Under the pieces are notes generated by a model that worked only from the letters and a program-made list of their open reading frames with translations, made no database searches and was not told where the DNA came from. Shown here piece by piece: positions 34,527-47,000 of a stretch of 64,000 nucleotides of DNA. Source of the stretch: Acanthosepion esculentum (Eukaryota; Mollusca; Cephalopoda; Sepiida; Sepiidae); contig OZ038517.1 of the NCBI GenBank assembly GCA_964036315.1, forward strand, positions 52,316,235-52,380,234. Reading direction: 5' to 3'. Each line of letters opens with the position of its first letter. Position 1 is the stretch's first letter. A program made the position numbers and the translations under genes.

Positions 34527-35586
34527 CGGTTCTCATTGAGTTTATGTATCTTGTTCTTCAAACTTGTTTGCGGACTAAGTTACGCCAGTTCTCTCTCACA
34601 AAGAGACCTTAGCTACGAAGGTGTTGCCTTTTACAACTATTATTGAGGTTGATACACCGTAAAACAAAATAAACGAAACCAAATTAGTCTCTGTTGCATG
34701 CCTGCACGATTAAAAAATGTGAATGGTCATATTTAATCACAGGAAATGAATCCCAGGCTACCAGATTAAGTTTTTAGAGTAGGAATACAGAAATCGTGAC
34801 AGATATATACAGAAAGGGCTAGCGAGAAAATTCTGTTTTTTGAAAATGTTTCTACGGAGACTTAAAAATGATTAATTAGATACCCAGACAGTGAAATACG
34901 GGTGGAATAAAGTTATGCTTCCACAAAACTGAATCTTTTTCGTAAATTGCCTCTTCAGATCGAGATTTTCATATGGATGTCATGAACAGCCATAAACTGT
35001 CACCTGTATAGATCCGCATTTCTAAGATCAATGGTCAAAATGGCTTTGAGCGAGTGAAGCCTGTGGGTCTGCTATTTTACTGGGAAGGTTTTCTGAAGTT
35101 AATGTGTTGATTAGCTACTTCGGCTTGTACACGGAATTTGGATTCTGGCTGATTTCTCAGACATAAAATAATGGCGTCGTCTTATATTTAGATTGGTTTA
35201 TACACGAGAATATAGGGTAAATTGGCTACGCTGAATTTGAAACAAAAGAATTCGTACGTACCTGTTGTGTCTGGACAGGGTCCCGTAATGGTGCCAACGC
35301 GTACTTTACCATTATTTAAATCTTCAGCAGACACGACAGTTTTAATGAAGCGAATGGCATCTTCAGTACCACTCGTTCCCATTTGAGCCGGGTCGAACAC
35401 AAAGTTAAAATCGATCTCCTGTCCGTCGCATGCTAGTTGAATATAAAGAAATTCCAATATGGGTTAAATTTAAAATAAACAAAGAAATAAAATGTCATTT
35501 TATTTAATAACTGAAGTGACATTGTAATAATAATAAATAATAGTTTCTCACGTTCCGCTTTCGGTGGAGGTGTTGTCGTCGTCGTG

Positions 35587-35618
<32 letters not shown>

Positions 35619-37223
35619 AGGAGCAACCGTTGAAGCAGCTGAAACGAAAAGCAAGATTTTAGAAAGGATTTCTTTCGTTTTATTTTATTGTATTTTTTCT
35701 GTCCGGATAAAACGCAAAAGATGTTATTAAACATACAAAAAATTGCATGTAGCCTTCCTAAATTTAAGAATATCAGTTTTAAGGAACCACTTATCAGTTT
35801 TAAGGAACCACTATATCGAATTTAACAAACCACTTGCGAATTTATATTTGATTTAAGGAACCACATTTTCATTTATATCGTATTGATTGAATTAAAGAAC
35901 TAGTTGTGGAATTATATCGCATTTGTGAACTTAAGGAACCATTTGTAGTATTATATCGAATTTAACGAACCACTTGTGAATTTATATCGGATTCATGAAA
36001 TATCGGATTTTAGGAATCATATTTGCATTTATATCATATTGATGGATTTAAGGAACCACTTGTCGAATTATATCGACTTGAAAGGATCACTTTTGGATTC
36101 ATATCAAATTTAAGGAATATTAGTTTTAACGAACCAATTGTGCGTTTATATCGATTTAATAGATTAAACACTTGTGGTGTTATATCGGATTTAAGGAATA
36201 CCAGTTTAAAGAATACCGCATTTCAGGAATATCGGATTCAAGAAATATCGGATTTAAGGAATATCGGATTTATGGAACGATTTCTGAATCACATTGGTCA
36301 TAACGAAATTATTTCTTTTATTTCTGCCGCATGAGGTTACATAAATGCTAGAAAAAAATCATTCACCCAGACCGTCTTAAGTTCCTAGGTTCATGTCAAA
36401 TTTGTTTTCTCCTCATCCGTGCAGAGATTGTCCTACATTCACTACCATATAAGACGGTAGATAACACTCAGTAATCCATCACATTTTCCTTGTGTATAAT
36501 CAAATATCACCAATTCGAAAGTCGCATTTTTTGTTTTTTCTTGCTGATGACCTCACTTTTCTGTCTCCATTTTTCTTGTTTTTTTCCTACCATTCTTTCC
36601 GGGTCAACAGACAAAATAACCTTACAGAAATATATAAATGAAGAACTATAACTTACCTCTGCAGGTGATGACACCAAGAGATCCTATGATATTTCTCAGG
36701 GCGATATAAGAACTTACTACAAGAACGCTGTCAGGATTGCTAGCAATTGAAAGCAGTTCACTCTCAACAACCCTATCGCCGACACCAATGGCAATAATGT
36801 CAACACCCTGGCTTTTCAGAAGTTCCGCCTCTTTCTTTGTCTTTGACGGATCTTCCGATTCTCCATCGGTAATGACAATAGCAACCTTCTTAACATTAGG
36901 CCGCGCATGGTTGAAAATATTGTTACGGGCATAAGCAATGGCTTTATCTGTGTAGGTCGCACCTCCATATTTGGGTTCGAACTTGATTCTGCCAAGAGCA
37001 TCAAGAACTTCACGTTTATTGTTATTCGCATCAAACCCGAAAGCCGAATATGTTATCACAATCTCACCGAATGTGACGGCGGCGATGCGAACATCTTGGG
37101 GACCAATTTCAAAAATGTTCACAAATCTTTGTATGAATTTCATGCCTAGGACGAAATGGAGTTCATAGATACTTCGAGAATCGTCAATAATGAAGGCGAT
37201 GTCAGCTGGTTTACTCTTGCATT
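31299..37223 (-). CDS. Secreted two-vWA-domain protein, gene copy B (3' five coding exons; 5' end outside window)
   Basis: Paralogue of the gene at 7259-18358 with the same exon order: 37223-36657 (vWA1), 35638-35552 (linker), 35432-35262 and 34166-33789 (vWA2), 31324-31299 (last). The joined exons run in frame for 409 codons including the stop. The counterparts of the signal peptide and the two small N-terminal exons are not found before 64000; they should lie further right, past the satellite-filled intron that begins at 37224. vWA1 keeps DDSRS, TYT and TDG, and vWA2 lacks them, as in copy A. I see no frameshift or stop, so it looks like a working gene, though splicing of the giant intron is untested. 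Confidence 0.8.
31473..31539. repeat. AT microsatellite in last intron of gene B
   Basis: About 33 TA units; paralogous to 7424-7490. Confidence 0.95.
32664..32740 (+). promoter_or_regulatory. tRNA-like segment with Pol III A- and B-box matches
   Basis: AGGCCCGGTGG at 32671 matches the A-box consensus at 9 of 11 positions. GTTTCAATTCT at 32723 matches the B box at 9 of 11, with 52 bp between starts, a normal tRNA spacing. CACCG before the A box can pair with CGGT after the B box like an acceptor stem. This could drive Pol III transcription through the ribozyme, as proposed for retrozymes. Confidence 0.5.
32741..32804 (+). ncRNA. Type I hammerhead ribozyme
   Basis: All core positions are present. 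Stem I pairs 32741-32746 (GGATGC) with 32799-32804 (GCATTC) and ACTG at 32749-32752 with CAGT at 32788-32791, leaving internal loops of 2 and 7 nt where loop contacts normally form. CTGATGA is at 32753-32759. Stem II is GTCC/GGAC (32760-32763 with 32772-32775) with loop CAAATATA. GAAA is at 32776-32779. Stem III is ACG/CGT with a 2-nt loop, followed by C at 32787, so the cleavage triplet is GTC and cleavage falls after 32787. A 3-bp stem III is typical of mobile-element hammerheads that cut well as dimers. Confidence 0.92.
33217..33620. repeat. Tandem repeat of about 185-198 bp, copy B only
   Basis: GGTTTCCGGT-type starts at about 33219, 33404 and 33602 mark two full units and the start of a third. 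Each has CGTAAAT, TTTTTATTTATTTT, CGCCTATCG and CACTCCTCCCC in order. The matching place in block A (near 8548) has only the last partial start. Confidence 0.65.
33789..34166 (-). CDS. Gene B exon: second part of vWA2
   Basis: 378 nt, phase 1-1, with TTTCAG acceptor and GTAAGT donor. The protein differs from copy A at about two residues (TEIYS for TEMYS, GEIIEM for GEMIEM). This near identity contrasts with the diverged vWA1 exon. Confidence 0.87.
34284..34630. mobile_element. hAT-like fragment in vWA2 intron of gene B
   Basis: CAGGGTTTTTATTTACCTCG followed by CGACCCA and GTGGGTCG looks like the same terminus type. 34535-34620 repeats, inverted, the segment at about 4960-5035. An AT microsatellite splits it. 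Copy A retains only the distal part (9301-9405), so the intron differs between the paralogues here. Confidence 0.4.
34447..34523. repeat. AT microsatellite in vWA2 intron of gene B
   Basis: About 38 TA units, inside the hAT-like fragment; paralogous in place to 9190-9300. Confidence 0.95.
35262..35432 (-). CDS. Gene B exon: first part of vWA2
   Basis: 171 nt, phase 1-1, same limits as the copy A exon and a single base different (DTTG for DTKG at the end). It carries the same degenerate DPAQM in place of the metal-binding DxSxS. Confidence 0.85.
35552..35638 (-). CDS. Gene B exon: Thr-rich linker
   Basis: 87-nt phase 1-1 exon encoding ASTVAP, an uninterrupted Thr run, then PPPKAE. It is 15 codons shorter than in copy A and lacks the interspersed prolines, in keeping with contraction of an ACN codon repeat. 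Confidence 0.8.
35765..36290. repeat. Degenerate minisatellite in gene B intron (vWA1 to linker)
   Basis: Same motif family as 10577-11215, with different copy number and order; the regular TATCGGATTTAAGGAA part is shorter. A 103-codon open frame on the plus strand here is a by-product of the repeat. Confidence 0.72.
36657..37223 (-). CDS. Gene B exon: complete vWA1 domain
   Basis: 567-nt phase 1-1 exon, acceptor TTCTAG at 37224, donor GTAAGT. It begins [20 protein letters not shown] and keeps the MIDAS residues (DDSRS, TYTDKA, ITDGES). Relative to copy A about 39 codons change the amino acid and only about 7 are silent. Many changes alter charge, for example GRSDNPP to GESEDPS. Confidence 0.93.
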
Positions 37224-37308
37224 CTAGAATGGAAATAACAGAAAGATATTTTTAGGAAATCATAAGAAAAAAAAACATAAAACAGGAAGGACACAAAGTA
37301 ATCAAAGG

Positions 37309-40300
37309 CAATGAAGAAGGAAAGATTCCAAAGAGAATGAAATTTGTAATTGAATGAAAGAAAAAAAGACAACGAAGAAGGAAAGATTCCAAAGAAGAGA
37401 ATGAAATTTGTAATTGAATGAAAGAAAAAAAGACAATGAAGAAGGAAAGATTCCAAAGAGAATGAAATTTGTAATTGAATGAAAGAAAAAAAGACAATGA
37501 AGAAGGAAAGATTCCAAAGAAGAGAATGAAATTTGTAATTGAATGAAAGAAAAAAAGACAATGAAGAAGGAAAGATTCCAAAGAGAATGAAATTTGTAAT
37601 TGAATGAAAGAAAAAAAGACAATGAAGAAGGAAAGATTCCAAAGAAGAGAATGAAATTTGTAATTGAATGAAAGAAAAAAAGACAATGAAGAAGGAAAGA
37701 TTCCAAAGAGAATGAAATTTGTAATTGAATGAAAGAAAAAAAGACAATGAAGAAGGAAAGATTCCAAAGAAGAGAATGAAATTTGTAATTGAATGAAAGA
37801 AAAAAAGACAATGAAGAAGGAAAGATTCCAAAGAGAATGAAATTTGTAATTGAATGAAAGAAAAAAAGACAATGAAGAAGGAAAGATTCCAAAGAAGAGA
37901 ATGAAATTTGTAATTGAATGAAAGAAAAAAAGACAATGAAGAAGGAAAGATTCCAAAGAAGAGAATGAAATTTGTAATTGAATGAAAGAAAAAAAGACAA
38001 TGAAGAAGGAAAGATTCCAAAGAAGAGAATGAAATTTGTAATTGAATGAAAGAAAAAAAGACAATGAAGAAGGAAAGATTCCAAAGAAGAGAATGAAATT
38101 TGTAATTGAATGAAAGAAAAAAAGACAATGAAGAAGGAAAGATTCCAAAGAGAATGAAATTTGTAATTGAATGAAAGAAAAAAAGACAATGAAGAAGGAA
38201 AGATTCCAAAGAAGAGAATGAAATTTGTAATTGAATGAAAGAAAAAAAGACAATGAAGAAGGAAAGATTCCAAAGAGAATGAAATTTGTAATTGAATGAA
38301 AGAAAAAAAGACAATGAAGAAGGAAAGATTCCAAAGAAGAGAATGAAATTTGTAATTGAATGAAAGAAAAAAAGACAATGAAGAAGGAAAGATTCCAAAG
38401 AAGAGAATGAAATTTGTAATTGAATGAAAGAAAAAAAGACAATGAAGAAGGAAAGATTCCAAAGAAGAGAATGAAATTTGTAATTGAATGAAAGAAAAAA
38501 AGACAATGAAGAAGGAAAGATTGCAAAGAAGAGAATGAAATTTGTAATTGAATGAAAGAAAAAAAGACAATGAAGAAGGAAAGATTCCAAAGAAGAGAAT
38601 GAAATTTGTAATTGAATGAAAGAAAAAAAGACAATGAAGAAGGAAAGATTCCAAAGAGAATGAAATTTGTAATTGAATGAAAGAAAAAAAGACAATGAAG
38701 AAGGAAAGATTCCAAAGAAGAGAATGAAATTTGTAATTGAATGAAAGAAAAAAAGACAATGAAGAAGGAAAGATTCCAAAGAAGAGAATGAAATTTGTAA
38801 TTGAATGAAAGAAAAAAAGACAATGAAGAAGGAAAGATTGCAAAGAAGAGAATGAAATTTGTAATTGAATGAAAGAAAAAAAGACAATGAAGAAGGAAAG
38901 ATTCCAAAGAAGAGAATGAAATTTGTAATTGAATGAAAGAAAAAAAGACAATGAAGAAGGAAAGATTCCAAAGAGAATGAAATTTGTAATTGAATGAAAG
39001 AAAAAAAGACAATGAAGAAGGAAAGATTCCAAAGAAGAGAATGAAATTTGTAATTGAATGAAAGAAAAAAAGACAATGAAGAAGGAAAGATTGCAAAGAA
39101 GAGAATGAAATTTGTAATTGAATGAAAGAAAAAAAGACAATGAAGAAGGAAAGATTCCAAAGAAGAGAATGAAATTTGTAATTGAATGAAAGAAAAAAAG
39201 ACAATGAAGAAGGAAAGATTCCAAAGAGAATGAAATTTGTAATTGAATGAAAGAAAAAAAGACAATGAAGAAGGAAAGATTCCAAAGAAGAGAATGAAAT
39301 TTGTAATTGAATGAAAGAAAAAAAGACAATGAAGAAGGAAAGATTCCAAAGAAGAGAATGAAATTTGTAATTGAATGAAAGAAAAAAAGACAATGAAGAA
39401 GGAAAGATTCCAAAGAAGAGAATGAAATTTGTAATTGAATGAAAGAAAAAAAGACAATGAAGAAGGAAAGATTGCAAAGAAGAGAATGAAATTTGTAATT
39501 GAATGAAAGAAAAAAAGACAATGAAGAAGGAAAGATTCCAAAGAAGAGAATGAAATTTGTAATTGAATGAAAGAAAAAAAGACAATGAAGAAGGAAAGAT
39601 TCCAAAGAGAATGAAATTTGTAATTGAATGAAAGAAAAAAAGACAATGAAGAAGGAAAGATTCCAAAGAAGAGAATGAAATTTGTAATTGAATGAAAGAA
39701 AAAAAGACAATGAAGAAGGAAAGATTCCAAAGAAGAGAATGAAATTTGTAATTGAATGAAAGAAAAAAAGACAATGAAGAAGGAAAGATTGCAAAGAAGA
39801 GAATGAAATTTGTAATTGAATGAAAGAAAAAAAGACAATGAAGAAGGAAAGATTCCAAAGAAGAGAATGAAATTTGTAATTGAATGAAAGAAAAAAAGAC
39901 AATGAAGAAGGAAAGATTCCAAAGAGAATGAAATTTGTAATTGAATGAAAGAAAAAAAGACAATGAAGAAGGAAAGATTCCAAAGAAGAGAATGAAATTT
40001 GTAATTGAATGAAAGAAAAAAAGACAATGAAGAAGGAAAGATTCCAAAGAAGAGAATGAAATTTGTAATTGAATGAAAGAAAAAAAGACAATGAAGAAGG
40101 AAAGATTCCAAAGAAGAGAATGAAATTTGTAATTGAATGAAAGAAAAAAAGACAATGAAGAAGGAAAGATTCCAAAGAAGAGAATGAAATTTGTAATTGA
40201 ATGAAAGAAAAAAAGACAATGAAGAAGGAAAGATTCCAAAGAGAATGAAATTTGTAATTGAATGAAAGAAAAAAAGACAATGAAGAAGGAAAGATTCCAA

Positions 40301-43300
40301 AGAAGAGAATGAAATTTGTAATTGAATGAAAGAAAAAAAGACAATGAAGAAGGAAAGATTCCAAAGAGAATGAAATTTGTAATTGAATGAAAGAAAAAAA
40401 GACAATGAAGAAGGAAAGATTCCAAAGAAGAGAATGAAATTTGTAATTGAATGAAAGAAAAAAAGACAATGAAGAAGGAAAGATTCCAAAGAAGAGAATG
40501 AAATTTATAATTGAATGAAAGAAAAAAAGACAATGAAGAAGGAAAGATTCCAAAGAAGAGAATGAAATTTGTAATTGAATGAAAGAAAAAAAGACAATGA
40601 AGAAGGAAAGATTGCAAAGAAGAGAATGAAATTTGTAATTGAATGAAAGAAAAAAAGACAATGAAGAAGGAAAGATTCCAAAGAAGAGAATGAAATTTGT
40701 AATTGAATGAAAGAAAAAAAGACAATGAAGAAGGAAAGATTGCAAAGAGAATGAAATTTGTAATTGAATGAAAGAAAAAAAGACAATGAAGAAGGAAAGA
40801 TTCCAAAGAAGAGAATGAAATTTGTAATTGAATGAAAGAAAAAAAGACAATGAAGAAGGAAAGATTCCAAAGAGAATGAAATTTGTAATTGAATGAAAGA
40901 AAAAAAGACAATGAAGAAGGAAAGATTCCAAAGAAGAGAATGAAATTTGTAATTGAATGAAAGAAAAAAAGACAATGAAGAAGGAAAGATTCCAAAGAAG
41001 AGAATGAAATTTGTAATTGAATGAAAGAAAAAAAGACAATGAAGAAGGAAAGATTCCAAAGAAGAGAATGAAATTTGTAATTGAATGAAAGAAAAAAAGA
41101 CAATGAAGAAGGAAAGATTCCAAAGAAGAGAATGAAATTTGTAATTGAATGAAAGAAAAAAAGACAATGAAGAAGGAAAGATTCCAAAGAAGAGAATGAA
41201 ATTTGTAATTGAATGAAAGAAAAAAAGACAATGAAGAAGGAAAGATTCCAAAGAGAATGAAATTTGTAATTGAATGAAAGAAAAAAAGACAATGAAGAAG
41301 GAAAGATTCCAAAGAAGAGAATGAAATTTGTAATTGAATGAAAGAAAAAAAGACAATGAAGAAGGAAAGATTCCAAAGAGAATGAAATTTGTAATTGAAT
41401 GAAAGAAAAAAAGACAATGAAGAAGGAAAGATTCCAAAGAAGAGAATGAAATTTGTAATTGAATGAAAGAAAAAAAGACAATGAAGAAGGAAAGATTCCA
41501 AAGAGAATGAAATTTGTAATTGAATGAAAGAAAAAAAGACAATGAAGAAGGAAAGATTCCAAAGAAGAGAATGAAATTTGTAATTGAATGAAAGAAAAAA
41601 AGACAATGAAGAAGGAAAGATTCCAAAGAAGAGAATGAAATTTGTAATTGAATGAAAGAAAAAAAGACAATGAAGAAGGAAAGATTCCAAAGAAGAGAAT
41701 GAAATTTGTAATTGAATGAAAGAAAAAAAGACAATGAAGAAGGAAAGATTCCAAAGAAGAGAATGAAATTTGTAATTGAATGAAAGAAAAAAAGACAATG
41801 AAGAAGGAAAGATTCCAAAGAAGAGAATGAAATTTGTAATTGAATGAAAGAAAAAAAGACAATGAAGAAGGAAAGATTCCAAAGAAGAGAATGAAATTTG
41901 TAATTGAATGAAAGAAAAAAAGACAATGAAGAAGGAAAGATTCCAAAGAGAATGAAATTTGTAATTGAATGAAAGAAAAAAAGACAATGAAGAAGGAAAG
42001 ATTCCAAAGAAGAGAATGAAATTTGTAATTGAATGAAAGAAAAAAAGACAATGAAGAAGGAAAGATTCCAAAGAGAATGAAATTTGTAATTGAATGAAAG
42101 AAAAAAAGACAATGAAGAAGGAAAGATTCCAAAGAAGAGAATGAAATTTGTAATTGAATGAAAGAAAAAAAGACAATGAAGAAGGAAAGATTCCAAAGAG
42201 AATGAAATTTGTAATTGAATGAAAGAAAAAAAGACAATGAAGAAGGAAAGATTCCAAAGAAGAGAATGAAATTTGTAATTGAATGAAAGAAAAAAAGACA
42301 ATGAAGAAGGAAAGATTCCAAAGAGAATGAAATTTGTAATTGAATGAAAGAAAAAAAGACAATGAAGAAGGAAAGATTCCAAAGAAGAGAATGAAATTTG
42401 TAATTGAATGAAAGAAAAAAAGACAATGAAGAAGGAAAGATTCCAAAGAAGAGAATGAAATTTGTAATTGAATGAAAGAAAAAAAGACAATGAAGAAGGA
42501 AAGATTCCAAAGAAGAGAATGAAATTTGTAATTGAATGAAAGAAAAAAAGACAATGAAGAAGGAAAGATTCCAAAGAGAATGAAATTTGTAATTGAATGA
42601 AAGAAAAAAAGACAATGAAGAAGGAAAGATTCCAAAGAAGAGAATGAAATTTGTAATTGAATGAAAGAAAAAAAGACAATGAAGAAGGAAAGATTCCAAA
42701 GAGAATGAAATTTGTAATTGAATGAAAGAAAAAAAGACAATGAAGAAGGAAAGATTCCAAAGAAGAGAATGAAATTTGTAATTGAATGAAAGAAAAAAAG
42801 ACAATGAAGAAGGAAAGATTCCAAAGAGAATGAAATTTGTAATTGAATGAAAGAAAAAAAGACAATGAAGAAGGAAAGATTCCAAAGAAGAGAATGAAAT
42901 TTGTAATTGAATGAAAGAAAAAAAGACAATGAAGAAGGAAAGATTCCAAAGAGAATGAAATTTGTAATTGAATGAAAGAAAAAAAGACAATGAAGAAGGA
43001 AAGATTCCAAAGAAGAGAATGAAATTTGTAATTGAATGAAAGAAAAAAAGACAATGAAGAAGGAAAGATTCCAAAGAAGAGAATGAAATTTGTAATTGAA
43101 TGAAAGAAAAAAAGACAATGAAGAAGGAAAGATTCCAAAGAAGAGAATGAAATTTGTAATTGAATGAAAGAAAAAAAGACAATGAAGAAGGAAAGATTCC
43201 AAAGAAGAGAATGAAATTTGTAATTGAATGAAAGAAAAAAAGACAATGAAGAAGGAAAGATTCCAAAGAAGAGAATGAAATTTGTAATTGAATGAAAGAA

Positions 43301-43790
43301 AAAAAGACAATGAAGAAGGAAAGATTCCAAAGAAGAGAATGAAATTTGTAATTGAATGAAAGAAAAAAAGACAATGAAGAAGGAAAGATTCCAAAGAAGA
43401 GAATGAAATTTGTAATTGAATGAAAGAAAAAAAGACAATGAAGAAGGAAAGATTCCAAAGAAGAGAATGAAATTTGTAATTGAATGAAAGAAAAAAAGAC
43501 AATGAAGAAGGAAAGATTCCAAAGAAGAGAATGAAATTTGTAATTGAATGAAAGAAAAAAAGACAATGAAGAAGGAAAGATTCCAAAGAAGAGAATGAAA
43601 TTTGTAATTGAATGAAAGAAAAAAAGACAATGAAGAAGGAAAGATTCCAAAGAAGAGAATGAAATTTGTAATTGAATGAAAGAAAAAAAGACAATGAAGA
43701 AGGAAAGATTCCAAAGAAAAGAATGAAATTTAGAATTGAATGAAAGAAAAAAAGACAATGAAAACGGAAAGATTCCAAAGATGCCAATGA
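37309..43790. repeat. Satellite array 1: 61/64-bp units
   Basis: About 100 head-to-tail copies of a unit that contains GGAAAGATTCCAAAGAAGAG and TTTGTAATTGAATGAAAG. Two length classes differ by three bases (AAGAGAATG is 61 bp, AAGAAGAGAATG is 64 bp). A further variant has GATTGCAAAG in place of GATTCCAAAG. Edge copies near 37321 and 43710-43790 are more diverged, as expected when unequal exchange keeps the centre uniform. The plus strand is about 78% purine. Confidence 0.95.
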
Positions 43791-44033
43791 AAAGACGAAA
43801 GAATAGAAAGAAAAAAATGATTATGAAACAGTAAAGCACAAGATATGCAAATTGGAGACATACACAGTAAATTAAGGAACACATAGACAGTGTGATAACA
43901 AGAAAGAACTAATCATCAATTCTTTAGACGTAGGATCGAAAAGGGGAAAAGCGTAAGATACGAGCTTCATTGTCAGAATGAGCTAAGGACAGAAATCACC
44001 TATGTGGTAAGATCTTTGATATTGACATATTGA

Positions 44034-47000
44034 AAAAAGTGAATGAAAGAGGAAAGATTAGAAAGGAGAGAATGAAAAGAGGATATCGCAAAAAGAAAAA
44101 AAAACAATGAATGAGGAAAGATTAGAAAGAAGAGAATGAAAAGAGGATATCCCAAAAAGAAAAAAGACAATGAAAGAGGAAAGATTGGAAACGAGAGAAT
44201 AAGAAGAGGATATCCCAAAAAGAAAAAAGACAATGAAAAAGGAAAGATTAGAAAGGAGAGAATGAAAAGAGGATATCCCAAAAAGAAAAAAGAAAATGAA
44301 AGAGAAAAGATTAGAAAGGAGAGAATGAAAAGAAGATATCACAAAAAGAAAATGAAAGAAGAAAGATTAGAAAGGAGAGAATGAAAAGAGGATATCCCAA
44401 AATGAAAAAAGTGAATGAAAGAGGAAAGATTAGAAAGGAGAGAATGAAAAGAGGATATCACAAAAGAAAAATTAAAATGAAAGAGGAAAGATTAGAAAGG
44501 AAAGAATGAAAAGAGGATATCACAAAAAGAAAATGAAAGAGGAAAGATTAGAAAGGAGAGAATGAAAAGAGGATATCACAAAAAGAAAAAAGAAACTGAA
44601 AGAGGAAAGATTAGAAAGGAGAGAATGAAAAGAGGATATCCCAAAAAGAAAAAGAAACTGAAAGAGGAAAGATTAGAAAGGAGAGAATGAAAAGAGGATA
44701 TCCCAAAATGAAAAAGAAACTGAAAGAGGAAAGATTAGAAAGGAGAGAATGAAAAGAGGATATCCCAAAAAGAAAAAGAAACTGAAAGAGGAAAGATTAG
44801 AAAGGAGAGAATGAAAAGAGGATATCCCAAAATGAAAAAAGTGAATGAAAGAGGAAAGATTAGAAAGGAAAGAATGAAAAGAGGATATCACAAAAGAAAA
44901 ATTAAAATGAAAGAGGAAAGATTAGAAAGGAGAGAATGAAAAGAGGATATCACAAAAAGAAAAAAAGAAAATGAAAGAGGAAAGATTAGAAAGGAGAGAA
45001 TGAAAAGAGGATATCCCAAAAAGAAAAAAGACAATGAAAGTGGAAAGATTAGAAAGAAGAGAATGAAAAGGGGATATCACAAAAAGAAAAAAGACAATGA
45101 AAGCGGAAAGATTAGAAAAGAGAGAATGAAAAGAGGATATCCCAAAAAGAAAAAAGAAAATGAAAAGGGAAAGATTAGAAAGAAGAGAATGAAAAGAGGA
45201 TATCGCAAAAAGAAAAAAAAAACAATGAATGAGGAAAGATTAGAAAGAAGATAATGAAAAGAGGATATCCCAAAAAAAAAAAAAACTGAAAGAGGAAAGA
45301 TTAGAAAGGAGAGAATGAAAAGAGGATATCACAAAAAGAAAAAAGAAAATGAAAGAGGAAAGATTAGAAAGGAGAGAATGAAAAGAGGATATCCCAAAAA
45401 GAAAAAAGAAACTGAAAGAGGAAAGATTAGAAAGGAGAGAATGAAAAGAGGATATCCCAAAAAGAAAAAAGAAAATGAAAGAGGAAACATTAGAAAGGAG
45501 AGAATGAAAAGAGGATATCAGAAAAAGAAAAAAGAAAATGAAAGAGGAAAGATTAGAAAGGAGAGAATGAACAGAGGATATCGCAAAATGAAAAAAGACA
45601 ATGAAAGAGGAAAGATTGGAAACGAGATAATGAGAAGAGGATATCCCAAAATGAAAAAAGACAATGAAAGAGGAAAGATTAGAAAGGAGAGAATGAAAAG
45701 AGGATATCTCAAAAGAAAAAAGAAAATGAAAGAGGAAAGATTAGAAAGGAGAGAATGAAAAGAGGATATCCCAAAAAGAAAATGAAAGAGGAAAGATTAG
45801 AAAGGAGAGAATGAAAAGAGGATATCACAAAAAGAAAATGAAAGAGGACAGATTAGAAAGGAGAGAATGAAAAGAGGATATCACAAAAGAAAAATGAAAA
45901 TGAAAGATTAGAAAGGAGAGAATGAAAAGAGGATATCGCAAAAAGAAAAAAAAACAATGAATGAGGAAAGATTAGAAAGAAGAGAATGAAAAGAGGATAT
46001 CCCAAAATGAAAAAAGACAATGAAAGAGAAAAGATTAGAAAGGAGAGAATGAAAAGAAAATATCACAAAAGAAAAATGAAAATGAAAGAAAAAAGATTAG
46101 AAAGGAGAGAATGAAAAGAGGATATCCCAAAAAGAAAAAAGAAAATGAAAGAGGAAAGATTAGAAAGGAGAGAATGAAAAGAGGATATCTCGAAAAGAAA
46201 AAAGAAAATGAAAGAGGAAAGATTAGAAAGGAGAGAATGAAAAAAGGATATCAAAAAAGAAAAAACAAATGAAAGAGGAAAGATTAGAAAGGAGAGAATG
46301 AAAAGATGATATCGCAAAAAGAAAAAAAATCAAAGAATGAGGAAAGATTAGAAAGAAGAGAATGAAAAGAGGATATCCCAAAAAGAAAAAAGACAATTAC
46401 AGAGGAAAGATTAGAAAAGAGAGAATGAAAAGAGAATATCAAAAAAGAAAAAAGAAAATGAAAGAGGAAAGATTAGAAAGGAGAGAATGAAAAGAGGTTA
46501 TCACAAAAAGAAAAAAGAAAATGAAAGAGGAAAGATTAGAAAGTAGAGAATGAAAAGAGGATATCGCAAAAAGAAAAAAAAACAATTAATGAGGAAAGAT
46601 TAGAAAGAAGAGAATGAAAAGAGGATATCCCAAAAAGAAAAAGACAATGAAAGAGGAAAGATTGGAAACGAGAGAATAAGAAGAGGATATCCCAAAAAGA
46701 AAAAAGACAATGAAAAAGGAAAGATTAGAAAGGAGAGAATGAAAAGAGGATATCACAAAAGAAAAATTAAAATGAAAGAGGAAAGATTAGAAAGGAGAGA
46801 ATGAAAAGAGGATATCACAAAAAGAAAATGAAAGAAGAAAGATTAGAAAGGAGAGAATGAAAAGAGGATATCCCAAAAAGAAAAAGAAACTGAAAGAGGA
46901 AAGATTAGAAAGGAGAGAATGAAAAGAGGATATCCCAAAATGAAAAAAGTGAATGAAAGAGGAAAGATTAGAAAGGAGAGAATGAAAAGAGGATATGTCA

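Noticed and set aside
36023..36334. A 103-codon plus-strand frame with repeated YR and FKEP motifs
   Set aside because: Lies in the degenerate minisatellite intron, is antisense to gene B, and is broken in the block A counterpart.
37252..43884. Open frames of over 2000 codons on the minus strand
   Set aside because: They are pure tandem-repeat translation in three frames at once, inside an intron of gene B. No domain, start context or codon bias supports a protein.
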